NCBI RefSeq assembly: GCF_014650575.1
Contig: NZ_BMVF01000026.1
Location: 1 to 64,000 of the forward strand
Source: Streptomyces naganishii JCM 4654
Lineage (GTDB): Bacteria; Actinomycetota; Actinomycetes; Streptomycetales; Streptomycetaceae
DNA length: 64,000 nucleotides
Direction: 5' to 3'
A program made the translations under genes and the position numbers. The notes below the pieces were generated by a model, which saw only the letters and a program-made list of their open reading frames with translations, was not told the origin of the DNA and searched no databases. Each line of letters opens with the position of its first letter. The stretch's first letter is position 1. Below, piece after piece: positions 34,583-41,715 of this stretch.

Positions 34583-35526
34583 CCGGCCCAGCCGCCGGGT
34601 GAGGACCAGGCCGCCAGGTCCCGCCCGCTGCGGAACCGGTGTTCGGCGCCGGTGACCGGGTCGGTGAACTCCAGCGTCCGCGCGAGCAGTTGCAGCGGAC
34701 GCCGGAAGTCGCCGGCCGGCGCCGGGCCGGTCACCACCGGATAGAGCGGGTCGCCGAGGATGGGCACGCCCAGCGCGTTCATGTGCACCCGCAGCTGGTG
34801 CGTCTGCCCGGTCGCGGGCGCCAGCCGGTAGCGGGCGAGGCCGTCCGCGCGGTGCTCCACCGCCCGCACGAGGGTGACCGCGTTGGGCTCGCCCGGCACC
34901 TCGCGGGCGGTCAGCACCCCGCGCTCCTTGACGATCCGGCTGCGCACGGTGCGCGGCGCGTCGAGCGCGGGGTCGTGGGGTGCGACGGCCTCGTACTCCT
35001 TGCGCACCCGCCGGTCGCGGAAGAGCGTCTGGTAAGCGCCGCGCTCCTCGGGCCGCACGGTGAACAGCACCAGTCCGGCGGTGAGCCGGTCCAGGCGGTG
35101 CGCGGCGGTCAGCTCCGGCAGGCCGAGCTCGCGGCGCAGCCGCGCCAGCGCCGTCTCGGCCACGTGCGCGCCGCGCGGGGTGGTGGCGAGGAAGTGCGGC
35201 TTGTCCACGACGACGAGATGCTCGTCGCGGTGGACCACCTTAAGCGGGAACGGCACCGGCACCTCCTCCGGCAGCTCCCGGTGGAACCACACGAACAGAC
35301 CCGGTTCGTACGGCGTCCCGGCCGCGACCGGACGCCCGTCGGCCCCGACGATCCGCCCGGCCGCCAGCATCTCCTCGACCACTCCGGGACCGGCCCCCGA
35401 CAGCCGCTCCACCAGGTGCTCGCCCACGGTGGCCCACGGGCCCGCCGCGGGCAGCCGCACCCGCACCGCGTCCACCCCGCGCCGCTGCGGCAGGGGAGAG
35501 GGCGGTGCCCCTGACCTTCGCCTCAT
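34576..35526 (-). CDS. RluA-family 23S/tRNA pseudouridine synthase
   Basis: This 316-residue enzyme isomerises uridine to pseudouridine in RNA. The catalytic Asp is in AAHRLDRLTAGLVLF, preceded by VVHRDEHLVVVDKPHFLATTPRG and followed by RLAPATGQTHQLRVHMNALGVPILGDPLYP, all RluA hallmarks. The N-terminal region holds an S4-like stretch (VGEHLVERL, VEEMLAAGRIVGADGRPV). Target uridine is unknown. ATG at 35526 was chosen to begin just before the S4-like region; its Shine-Dalgarno is weak. It converges on the conservon P450 with a 7-bp overlap and diverges from the PadR gene. Confidence 0.92.
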   Translation of the reverse strand: MRRRSGAPPSPLPQRRGVDAVRVRLPAAGPWATVGEHLVERLSGAGPGVVEEMLAAGRIVGADGRPVAAGTPYEPGLFVWFHRELPEEVPVPFPLKVVHRDEHLVVVDKPHFLATTPRGAHVAETALARLRRELGLPELTAAHRLDRLTAGLVLFTVRPEERGAYQTLFRDRRVRKEYEAVAPHDPALDAPRTVRSRIVKERGVLTAREVPGEPNAVTLVRAVEHRADGLARYRLAPATGQTHQLRVHMNALGVPILGDPLYPVVTGPAPAGDFRRPLQLLARTLEFTDPVTGAEHRFRSGRDLAAWSSPGGWAGQ

Positions 35527-35564
35527 CCCACGAACCCTACGGCGGACTCGACAAGCGCCCCGAA

Positions 35565-35612
35565 ACGCGATACATCGTGTGCGTTGACGCACCTCGACGG
35601 ACGCGATATGTT
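35565..35612 (+). promoter_or_regulatory. padR promoter with direct ACGCGATA repeats
   Basis: TTGACG (35584-35589), 17 bp, TATGTT (35607-35612) is a strong housekeeping-type promoter. ACGCGATA occurs at 35565-35572 and again at 35601-35608, the second overlapping the -10. The two copies are 36 bp apart and suggest autoregulation by the PadR protein. Confidence 0.6.
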
Positions 35613-35653
35613 CGGCTACGGATATTCGGTAGCAAGGATCTAGGGAAAGCGGG

Positions 35654-36310
35654 GTGGTCCTCGTGGCGATGAAGCGGCGCAAGCTGGGCAATCCGCTGGC
35701 GCTCGCCGTGATGGCGACCCTCAGGCAGAAGCCGATGCACCCCTACGAGATCGCGCAGACCCTGCGCCGCCAGGGCAAGGACGCGAGCACGAAGATCAAC
35801 TACGGCTCGCTCTACACGGTCGTGCAGAACCTGGAGAAGCACGGCTTCGTGGCGGTCACCGAGGTCGAACGCCAGGGCAACCGGCCCGAGCGCACGATCT
35901 ACGGCCTGACCGACGCCGGGCGCGAGGAGATGGTCCAGTGGATGTCGGACCTCGTGGCCGTCCCGGCCAAGGAGTTCCCCATCTTCGAGACGGCGCTCTC
36001 CCTCCTCGGCGTCCTGCACCCCGATGACGTCGTACGCCTCCTGCGGGAGCGGCTGAACGCGCTGGAGGTGCAGGCGGCGAGCGCGCGCGGCGGACTCGAG
36101 AAGCTCTACGAGACGCTGCCGCGGCTCTTCCTGATCGAGAACGAGTACCAACTGCACATGATCGAGGCCCAGGCCGGCTGGGTGCGCGGCTTCCTCCGGG
36201 AACTCCAGGAGGGCTCGCTGCCCGGCATCGAGCAGTGGCGGCGCTTCCACGAGACGGGACAGGTCCCGCAGGACCTCGACGACTGGGAGGCGCCCGGCAC
36301 CGAGAACTGA
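35654..36310 (+). CDS. PadR-family transcriptional regulator
   Basis: This 218-residue PadR protein (subfamily 1, with C-terminal helical dimerisation domain) has a winged HTH at ~12-85 (KPMHPYEIAQTLRRQGKDASTKINYGSLYTVVQNLEKHGFV, then the wing GNRPERTIYGLTDAGREE). The rest is a long-helix dimer domain ending in an acidic tail. PadR regulators often repress adjacent efflux genes, and a DrrAB-like exporter starts 184 bp downstream on the same strand. GTG at 35654 follows AGGGAA; ATG at 35669 is the alternative. Confidence 0.93.
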   Translation: MVLVAMKRRKLGNPLALAVMATLRQKPMHPYEIAQTLRRQGKDASTKINYGSLYTVVQNLEKHGFVAVTEVERQGNRPERTIYGLTDAGREEMVQWMSDLVAVPAKEFPIFETALSLLGVLHPDDVVRLLRERLNALEVQAASARGGLEKLYETLPRLFLIENEYQLHMIEAQAGWVRGFLRELQEGSLPGIEQWRRFHETGQVPQDLDDWEAPGTEN

Positions 36311-36325
36311 CGCGAGCGAACGACC

Positions 36326-36355
36326 CCGGCGGAGCTGTTGCAGCAGCCCCGCCGG
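36326..36355 (+). terminator. Hairpin after padR
   Basis: CCGGCGG (36326-36332) pairs with CCGCCGG (36349-36355), with inner GCTG/CAGC pairing. It lies 16 bp past the padR stop, so the exporter may be transcribed separately or by readthrough. Confidence 0.6.
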
Positions 36356-36494
36356 AGTCTCGAACCCCGAGCCGAATCCACCGTGAGGCTTCCTCCGGGC
36401 GATCGAGGTGCGGCACACCCAGGATAGCCCGGCGCTCCTCACGTGGATCTTCCGTCGGCCACCGGCCGATCCGTCCTCACCACAGGAGCACCGC

Positions 36495-37604
36495 ATGAGC
36501 GGCACCCGTGCGCCCGCCGTCGAGGCGCGGCAGCTGATCAAGACCTACCCGGGCGGCGTCACCGCCCTGAACGGCATGGACCTCACCGTCGAACCCGGCA
36601 CCGTCCTCGGACTGCTCGGCCCGAACGGCGCCGGCAAGTCCACCACCGTCAAGATCCTCACCACCCTGGCCCGCCCCGACTCCGGCTCGGCGACCGTGGC
36701 CGGCCACGACGTGCTGCGCCACCCCGACCGGGTGCGCCGCGCCATCGGCGTGGTCGCGCAGAACTCGGGCGCCGACCCGGTGGCCACCGGCCGGGAGAAC
36801 CTCCGCCTCCAGGGCCGGCTCCACGGCCTCAGGGGCGCCGCGCTCGACCGGCGCGCCGACGAACTCCTGGAGCGCTTCTCCCTCACCGACGCGGCCAGGC
36901 GCCCGGTCAAGGGCTACTCCGGCGGCATGCGGCGGCGCCTGGACGTGGCGCTCGGCCTGGTGCACCGGCCCGAGGTGCTCTTCCTCGACGAGCCCACCAC
37001 CGGCCTCGACCCCGAGGCCCGCGGCGCGATGTGGGACGAGATCGGCCACCTGGCCGGCGAGGAGGGCCTGACCATCCTGCTCACCACGCACTATCTGGAG
37101 GAGGCCGACCGGCTCGCCGAGCGCGTCGCCATCGTGGACCGCGGCCGGATCGTCGTCGAGGGCGCCCCCGACGCCCTCAAGGGCGAACTCCGGGGCGACG
37201 CCGTCCACTTGGAGCTGCGCGAGCCGCTCGGGGAGGGCGGGCGCACCCTGATCACCGGGGCGCTCGGCGCGCTGCCCGGAGTGCGCGAGGCGCTGGTCGA
37301 CGGGCGCCGGATCAGCGTCCGCGCCGACGACGGGGCCGCCGCGATGCCCGCGCTGCTCGCGGCGCTGGAGCGCGCGGGGGTGACCGTCGCGGCGGCGACC
37401 GTGGCCCGCCCCTCACTCGACGACGTCTACCTGCGCTACGCCGGACGCCGTTACGCCGACGCGGAGGCCGCCGGGGCCCGCACGGCCGGCGACGAGGCGG
37501 ACGCCGGCACCGCACCCCGCACCGGACCCGGCACCGCACCCGGCACCGCACCCGGCACCGGCCCTGGCACCGACTCCGTCTCCCTCACCGGAGGTGCCCG
37601 ATGA
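36495..37604 (+). CDS. ABC exporter ATPase, DrrA family
   Basis: This 369-residue ATPase has Walker A GPNGAGKS (42-49), signature YSGGMRRRLDVAL, Walker B VLFLDEPTTGLDPE and the DrrA-type C-terminal regulatory region (~220-315). The family energises export of drugs such as daunorubicin. The last ~45 residues are a Gly/Thr/Pro repeat (TGPGTAPGTAPGTGPG). ATG at 36495 has AGGAG at 36484-36488. The stop overlaps the permease start as ATGA. Substrate is unknown; the PadR gene upstream is the probable controller. Confidence 0.94.
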   Translation: MSGTRAPAVEARQLIKTYPGGVTALNGMDLTVEPGTVLGLLGPNGAGKSTTVKILTTLARPDSGSATVAGHDVLRHPDRVRRAIGVVAQNSGADPVATGRENLRLQGRLHGLRGAALDRRADELLERFSLTDAARRPVKGYSGGMRRRLDVALGLVHRPEVLFLDEPTTGLDPEARGAMWDEIGHLAGEEGLTILLTTHYLEEADRLAERVAIVDRGRIVVEGAPDALKGELRGDAVHLELREPLGEGGRTLITGALGALPGVREALVDGRRISVRADDGAAAMPALLAALERAGVTVAAATVARPSLDDVYLRYAGRRYADAEAAGARTAGDEADAGTAPRTGPGTAPGTAPGTGPGTDSVSLTGGAR

Positions 37605-38377
37605 GCACCGCGATCGCCCAGACCTGGTACATGACCCAGCGGCAGCTCATGGTGTTCGCGCGCCAGCCCGCGTACGCGGTCATCACGCTGATCCAGCCGG
37701 TGATCTGGCTGTTCCTGTTCGGCAGCCTCTTCCGCGAGGTCGTCGAGCTCGGCGGCTTCGGGACCACGTCCTACCTGGACTACCTGGTGCCGGGCGTGGT
37801 CGTGATGAGCGCGCTCAGCTCCAGCATGTGGGCCGGGATGGGCACGCTGGAGGAGATCCAGCGCGGCACCCTGGACCGCTTCCTGACCACCCCGGTCGGC
37901 CGGGCGGCCCTGATGAACGGCAACGTCGTCCACAACGGGCTGGTCACCGCCCTCCAGTCGGTCGTCATCGTGCTGCTGGGCCTGCTCGGCGGTGCGGACT
38001 ACCCGGGCGGGGCCGGGGGCGTCGCGGTCCTGGTGCTCGCCTCGGTGCTGCTGGGCACGGTGTTCGGGGCGCTGTCCAACGCGCTGGGGATGCTGGTGCG
38101 CGAGCGGGAGTCGATCATCGGGATCAACACCTTCCTGCTGCTCCCGCTCACCTTCCTGTCCTCCGCCTTCATGGCGCCGGCCCGGATGCCCGGCTGGATG
38201 CGGCACATCGCCGACTTCAACCCGCTCAACTGGGCGATGCTGGCGGGCCGTTCGGCCATGTCCGCGGACCCCGACTGGGGTGTCGTGGCGAGCCGCGGCG
38301 GTGCGCTGCTGGGCCTCGCCCTGATCGGCGTATGGCTCTCGATCCGGGCCCTGCGGTCCTACCAGCGCTCGATCTGA
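37601..38377 (+). CDS. ABC-2 type exporter permease, DrrB family
   Basis: A 258-residue membrane protein with six transmembrane helices. ABC-2 hallmarks include ITLIQPVIWLFLFGSLFREV, the amphipathic segment MGTLEEIQRGTLDRFLTTPVGR after TM2, and LPLTFLSSAFMAPARMPGWMRHIADFNPLNW before the last helix. It forms a two-component exporter with the overlapping ATPase gene (4-bp ATGA overlap, GGAGG 7 nt upstream). Downstream is a perfect hairpin. Confidence 0.94.
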   Translation: MSTAIAQTWYMTQRQLMVFARQPAYAVITLIQPVIWLFLFGSLFREVVELGGFGTTSYLDYLVPGVVVMSALSSSMWAGMGTLEEIQRGTLDRFLTTPVGRAALMNGNVVHNGLVTALQSVVIVLLGLLGGADYPGGAGGVAVLVLASVLLGTVFGALSNALGMLVRERESIIGINTFLLLPLTFLSSAFMAPARMPGWMRHIADFNPLNWAMLAGRSAMSADPDWGVVASRGGALLGLALIGVWLSIRALRSYQRSI

Positions 38378-38386
38378 ACGGAACGC

Positions 38387-38420
38387 GGAACGGCGGCCCC
38401 TTCCTCGGGGCCGCCGTTCC
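38387..38420. terminator. Bidirectional terminator
   Basis: A perfect 14-bp stem (38387-38400 with 38407-38420, loop TTCCTC) lies between the convergent exporter permease and siderophore-interacting protein genes. Confidence 0.9.
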
Positions 38421-38452
38421 GGCTCGGGCTCCTCGGGGGCCGCCGTCCGGGC

Positions 38453-39298
38453 TCACGCCGCCGGTGCGGCGCCCTCCTGCTCGGCCTCGACACGGGCGTT
38501 CCACTCGCGCTTGGAGGCCTGCCAGCCGTCCTCGTTGTGGCCGAGGCGCCAGTAGCCGGAGATCGACAGGTGCTCGCGCGGGACGCCGTGCTCGACGCGC
38601 AGCAGGTGGCGCAGCTGCTTCACGAACCCGGCCTCGCCGTGCACGAAGGCGTGGACCCGGCCCTCGGGGAACTCCAGCGCACGTACCGCCTCCACCAGCG
38701 CCTCGCCGACCGGCCGGTTGCCGCGGTGCAGCCAGACCACCTCCACGTCGGAGTCGATCTTCTGCTCCTCCTCCGGGCCGGACACCTCGACGAAGGCATG
38801 CGCCGTCGAACCCTCGGGCAGCGCCTCGAGGGAGCGGGCGATGGCGGGCAGGGCGCTCTCGTCACCGGCGAACAGATGCCAGTCGGCGCTCGCGTCGGGG
38901 GCGTAGGCGCCGCCGGGGCCCATGAAGCGGACGGTCTCGCCGGGACGCGCCAGCAGCGACCAGGGGCCGGCCAGGCCCTCGTCGCCGTGGACGACGAAGT
39001 CCAGGGTCAGCTCCCGGTGTCCGGGGTCCCAGGCGCGCACGGTGTACGTGCGGGTCACGGGCCACTGCTCGCGCGGGAACTCCGCCCTTACGCGCTCCAT
39101 GTCGAAGGGCTCGGGATACGTGGCGCCGCCGGACGGGAACAGCAGCTTCACGTAGTGGTCCGTGCACGTGCCGGCCGAGAAGCCGGCCAGTCCCTCGCCG
39201 CCGAGCACCACGCGCTGCATGTGCGGGGTCAGCCGTTCGGTACGGACGACCTGCGCGGTGTGGGTCCTGCGCGGCTTGCGCGCCGGACGTTCTGCCAT
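38453..39298 (-). CDS. Siderophore-interacting protein, FAD-dependent ferric reductase
   Basis: This 281-residue ViuB/YqjH-type flavoprotein releases iron by reducing ferric siderophores in the cytoplasm. The FAD-binding barrel holds VTRTYTVRAWDPGHRELTLDFVVHGDEGLAGPW, and the NAD(P)H-binding half holds LFAGDESALPAIARSLEALP and FVHGEAGFVKQLRHLL, then ends SGYWRLGHNEDGW. ATG at 39298 has GGGAGG 7 nt upstream; the further ATG at 39319 has none. An iron box lies 24 bp before the start, so expression should rise when iron is scarce. Confidence 0.94.
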   Translation of the reverse strand: MAERPARKPRRTHTAQVVRTERLTPHMQRVVLGGEGLAGFSAGTCTDHYVKLLFPSGGATYPEPFDMERVRAEFPREQWPVTRTYTVRAWDPGHRELTLDFVVHGDEGLAGPWSLLARPGETVRFMGPGGAYAPDASADWHLFAGDESALPAIARSLEALPEGSTAHAFVEVSGPEEEQKIDSDVEVVWLHRGNRPVGEALVEAVRALEFPEGRVHAFVHGEAGFVKQLRHLLRVEHGVPREHLSISGYWRLGHNEDGWQASKREWNARVEAEQEGAAPAA

Positions 39299-39321
39299 GA
39301 CGGCCTCCCAGTTCCCCATGC

Positions 39322-39340
39322 TTAGGCTTGCCTAAGTTAG
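39322..39340 (-). promoter_or_regulatory. DmdR/IdeR iron box
   Basis: Read on the minus strand, CTAACTTAGGCAAGCCTAA resembles the TTAGGTTAGGCTNACCTAA iron-box consensus; the core TTAGGC-N2-GCCTAA is a perfect dyad. It is correctly placed to repress the siderophore-interacting protein gene. Confidence 0.85.
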
Positions 39341-39402
39341 CACCTTCCCCCGGTGAACACCTCTCTCATGAGCACTTCTTGAGCATCCCCGTGCCGCGGC
39401 CG

Positions 39403-40335
39403 TCACGCGCCGAGCGTGGTGAGCAGCCGCTGGAGGGAACCGCCCAGCCCCCAGCGGCCGGCCAGCCGCTCCAGCTCCGCCCGATCGCGCGGCGCGCGCG
39501 GCAGCGCCGTGCCGACGTCCGGCAGCGGCACGTCGGCCGCCACCCGCACCACCTTCGGCGCCACCGCCAGGTACGGCCCCGCCTCCCGCAGCCGCTTGCG
39601 CTGCGACGGCGTGAGCTTGGCACCCGGGTCGTCGACGGCGGCCAGGATCCCGGCCAGGTCGCCGAACTCGGCGAGCAGCCGGGCCGCCGTCTTCTCCCCG
39701 ATGCCGGGCACGCCCGGCAGCCCGTCGCTGGGGTCGCCGCGCAGCAGCGCCAGATCCGCGTACCCCCTGCCGTCGACGCCATACTTCTCGCGCAGCAGCG
39801 CCTCGTCGGTGGTCTGCAGGGTGCCGACGCCCTTGAGCGGGTACAGCACGCGCACGCCCCGCGCGTCGTCCACCAGCTGGTACAGGTCCCGGTCGCCGGT
39901 GACGATGTCGACCGGGCCCTTCGCGCGCGCGGTGAAGGTGCCGATCACGTCGTCCGCCTCGTACTCCGGCACGCCCACGCGGGCGATGCCGACCGCGTCC
40001 AGCACCGCCTCGATCACCGGGACCTGCGGGGAGAGGGTGTCCGGCACCTCCTCCTCGTCGGGCCCTGCCTCGTGCTCCTCGGCGACGCGGTGCGCCTTGT
40101 AGGAGGGGATCAGCTCCACCCGCCAGGCCGGGCGCCAGTCGGCGTCCATACAGGCCACCAGATGATCGGGCCGGTGGTCCTTGACCAGGCGGTCGATGAA
40201 GTCGAGCAGTCCGCGCACGGCGTTCACCGGCGTGCCGTCCGGGGCCCTGACCGAGTCCGGGACGCCGAAGTAGGCGCGGAAGTACAGGGAGGCGGTGTCG
40301 AGGAGCATCAGTCGTCCGGTCACGTCTCGCATCAT
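39403..40335 (-). CDS. 5'-3' exonuclease, PolI-N/FEN-like
   Basis: This 310-residue metal-dependent nuclease resembles the 5'-nuclease domain of DNA polymerase I. Acidic sites appear in MLLDTASLYFRAYFG, EYEADDVIGTFTARA and VTGDRDLYQLVDD; the helix-hairpin-helix clamp is GVPGIGEKTAARLLAEFG. It is a free-standing paralogue probably acting on flaps or RNA primers. The start is uncertain: ATG at 40335 (MMRDVTGRLMLLDT) lacks a clear Shine-Dalgarno, and ATG at 40332 or 40296 are alternatives. A tandem-repeat array begins 32 bp upstream. Confidence 0.9.
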   Translation of the reverse strand: MMRDVTGRLMLLDTASLYFRAYFGVPDSVRAPDGTPVNAVRGLLDFIDRLVKDHRPDHLVACMDADWRPAWRVELIPSYKAHRVAEEHEAGPDEEEVPDTLSPQVPVIEAVLDAVGIARVGVPEYEADDVIGTFTARAKGPVDIVTGDRDLYQLVDDARGVRVLYPLKGVGTLQTTDEALLREKYGVDGRGYADLALLRGDPSDGLPGVPGIGEKTAARLLAEFGDLAGILAAVDDPGAKLTPSQRKRLREAGPYLAVAPKVVRVAADVPLPDVGTALPRAPRDRAELERLAGRWGLGGSLQRLLTTLGA

Positions 40336-40366
40336 GCCGCACACCACTGACAGTCACGGGGCACGC

Positions 40367-40465
40367 GACAGGGCGCCGTCCGCGAGGCAAGGCACCGCCC
40401 GCGCCGACAGGGCACCGTCCGCGCCGACAGGGCACCGTCCGCGCCGGCAAGGCGCCGTCGTCCGC
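40367..40465. repeat. Tandem repeat array, ~20-bp unit, five copies
   Basis: Five head-to-tail units: 40367-40386, 40387-40405, 40406-40425, 40426-40445 and 40446-40465. Units 3 and 4 are identical (GACAGGGCACCGTCCGCGCC); the others differ at a few positions. The array lies between the divergent exonuclease and glycine-betaine transporter genes. Confidence 0.85.
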
Positions 40466-40626
40466 GCAACAGGTTGCGCTGTGCGCTCACCCGGTGAGGT
40501 GGCCCACTTCCGAGTTTGCCCGGGGGGCGCTTGGGCAGGTGCGGCCTCGGAACGAAAGTGATTGCGTTATTCAACTGTTAGCGGCCTTTCGTGTCCGTGC
40601 CCCCGGCCCCGAGACGAGAGGTTCGC
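40466..40626. other. Promoter region of the glycine-betaine operon
   Basis: With the tandem repeat, this completes a ~290-bp divergent spacer. Bases 40558-40590 are clearly AT-richer (GTGATTGCGTTATTCAACTG), as expected for a promoter, but I cannot place -35 and -10 boxes with confidence. GAGAGG before the GTG at 40627 is the ribosome-binding site. Confidence 0.45.
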
Positions 40627-41715
40627 GTGTCATCCAGGCTTGAGACAGAGCACCTGTTCAAGGTGTTCGGCAGACGACCGGACGCGGCGGTGGAAAGGCT
40701 CCGCCAGGGAGCCGACCGCGAGGAACTGCGCGCCGAAGGAACCACCGCCGCGGTCATCGACGCCTCCTTCACCGTCGAGCCCGGCCAGATCTTCGTGGTC
40801 ATGGGCCTGTCCGGCTCCGGCAAGTCCACGCTGCTGCGCATGCTCAACGGACTGCTGGAACCCACCGCCGGCCAGGTGCGCTTCGACGGCCAGGACCTGA
40901 CCGCGCTCACCGGCAGGGAGCTGCGCGAGGTCCGCGCCAGGAAGATCAGCATGGTCTTCCAGCACTTCGCGCTGTTCCCGCACCGCAGCGTCCGTGAGAA
41001 CGCCGCCTACGGCCTGGAAGTGCAGGGCGTGCCCCGCGCCGAGCGCGAACGCCGCGCCGACGAGGCGCTCGCCCTGTGCGGCCTGGCCGGCTGGGAGAAG
41101 TCCTGGCCCGACGAACTCTCCGGCGGCATGCAGCAGCGCGTGGGCCTGGCCCGCGCGCTCGCCACCGACGCCGGGCTGCTGCTCATGGACGAGTCCTTCA
41201 GCGCCCTGGACCCGCTGATCCGCCGCGACATGCAGGACCAGCTGCTCCAGCTCCAGAAGACCCTGAAGAAGACCATCGTCTTCATCACCCACGACCTCAA
41301 CGAGGCCATGCGCCTGGGCGACCGCATCGCCGTCATGCGCGACGGCCGCATCGTCCAGATCGGCGGCGCCGAGGACATCCTGCTGCGCCCCGCCGACGAC
41401 TACGTCGCCTCCTTCACCCAGGACGTCGACCGCTCCCGGGTACTGACCGCGCGGGCCGTCATGGACCGCGGCGTGCGCGGCGACGAGGCCGACTGCGCCT
41501 GCGAGACGGCCCGCGAGGACACCCCGTTCACCGAACTGTGCGCGATCAGCGCCCGCGTGCCCCACCCCGTCGCCGTACGGGACGCCAGCGGCGCGCTCGT
41601 CGGCGTCGTACCCCGGCAGCGCCTGGTCGGCTTCCTCGGCGACGAGCAGGCCGCGCCCGTGAGCTGCGACGCGCCGCGGGACAAGGGCGGCGAGAAGGCG
41701 GTGGCCCGTGCCTAG
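40627..41715 (+). CDS. proV: Glycine betaine/proline ABC transporter ATPase (ProV/OpuAA type)
   Basis: This 362-residue ATPase of an osmoprotectant importer has an N-terminal ~55-residue extension (LETEHLFKVFGRRPDAAVERL) typical of ProV/OpuAA. Walker A is GLSGSGKST, the Q-loop MVFQHFALFPHRSV, the signature LSGGMQQRVGLARAL and Walker B LLLMDESFSALDP. The C-terminus has one recognisable CBS-like stretch (PHPVAVRDASGALVGVVPRQRLVGFL), a possible ionic-strength or nucleotide sensor, and is shorter than in E. coli. GTG at 40627 with AGAGGT is preferred over GTG at 40591. It overlaps the next gene by 8 bp. Confidence 0.93.
   Translation: MSSRLETEHLFKVFGRRPDAAVERLRQGADREELRAEGTTAAVIDASFTVEPGQIFVVMGLSGSGKSTLLRMLNGLLEPTAGQVRFDGQDLTALTGRELREVRARKISMVFQHFALFPHRSVRENAAYGLEVQGVPRAERERRADEALALCGLAGWEKSWPDELSGGMQQRVGLARALATDAGLLLMDESFSALDPLIRRDMQDQLLQLQKTLKKTIVFITHDLNEAMRLGDRIAVMRDGRIVQIGGAEDILLRPADDYVASFTQDVDRSRVLTARAVMDRGVRGDEADCACETAREDTPFTELCAISARVPHPVAVRDASGALVGVVPRQRLVGFLGDEQAAPVSCDAPRDKGGEKAVARA

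Noticed and set aside
40367-40465. Possible CRISPR array.
   Set aside because: Units are contiguous with no unique spacers, and no cas genes are near; it is a plain tandem repeat.
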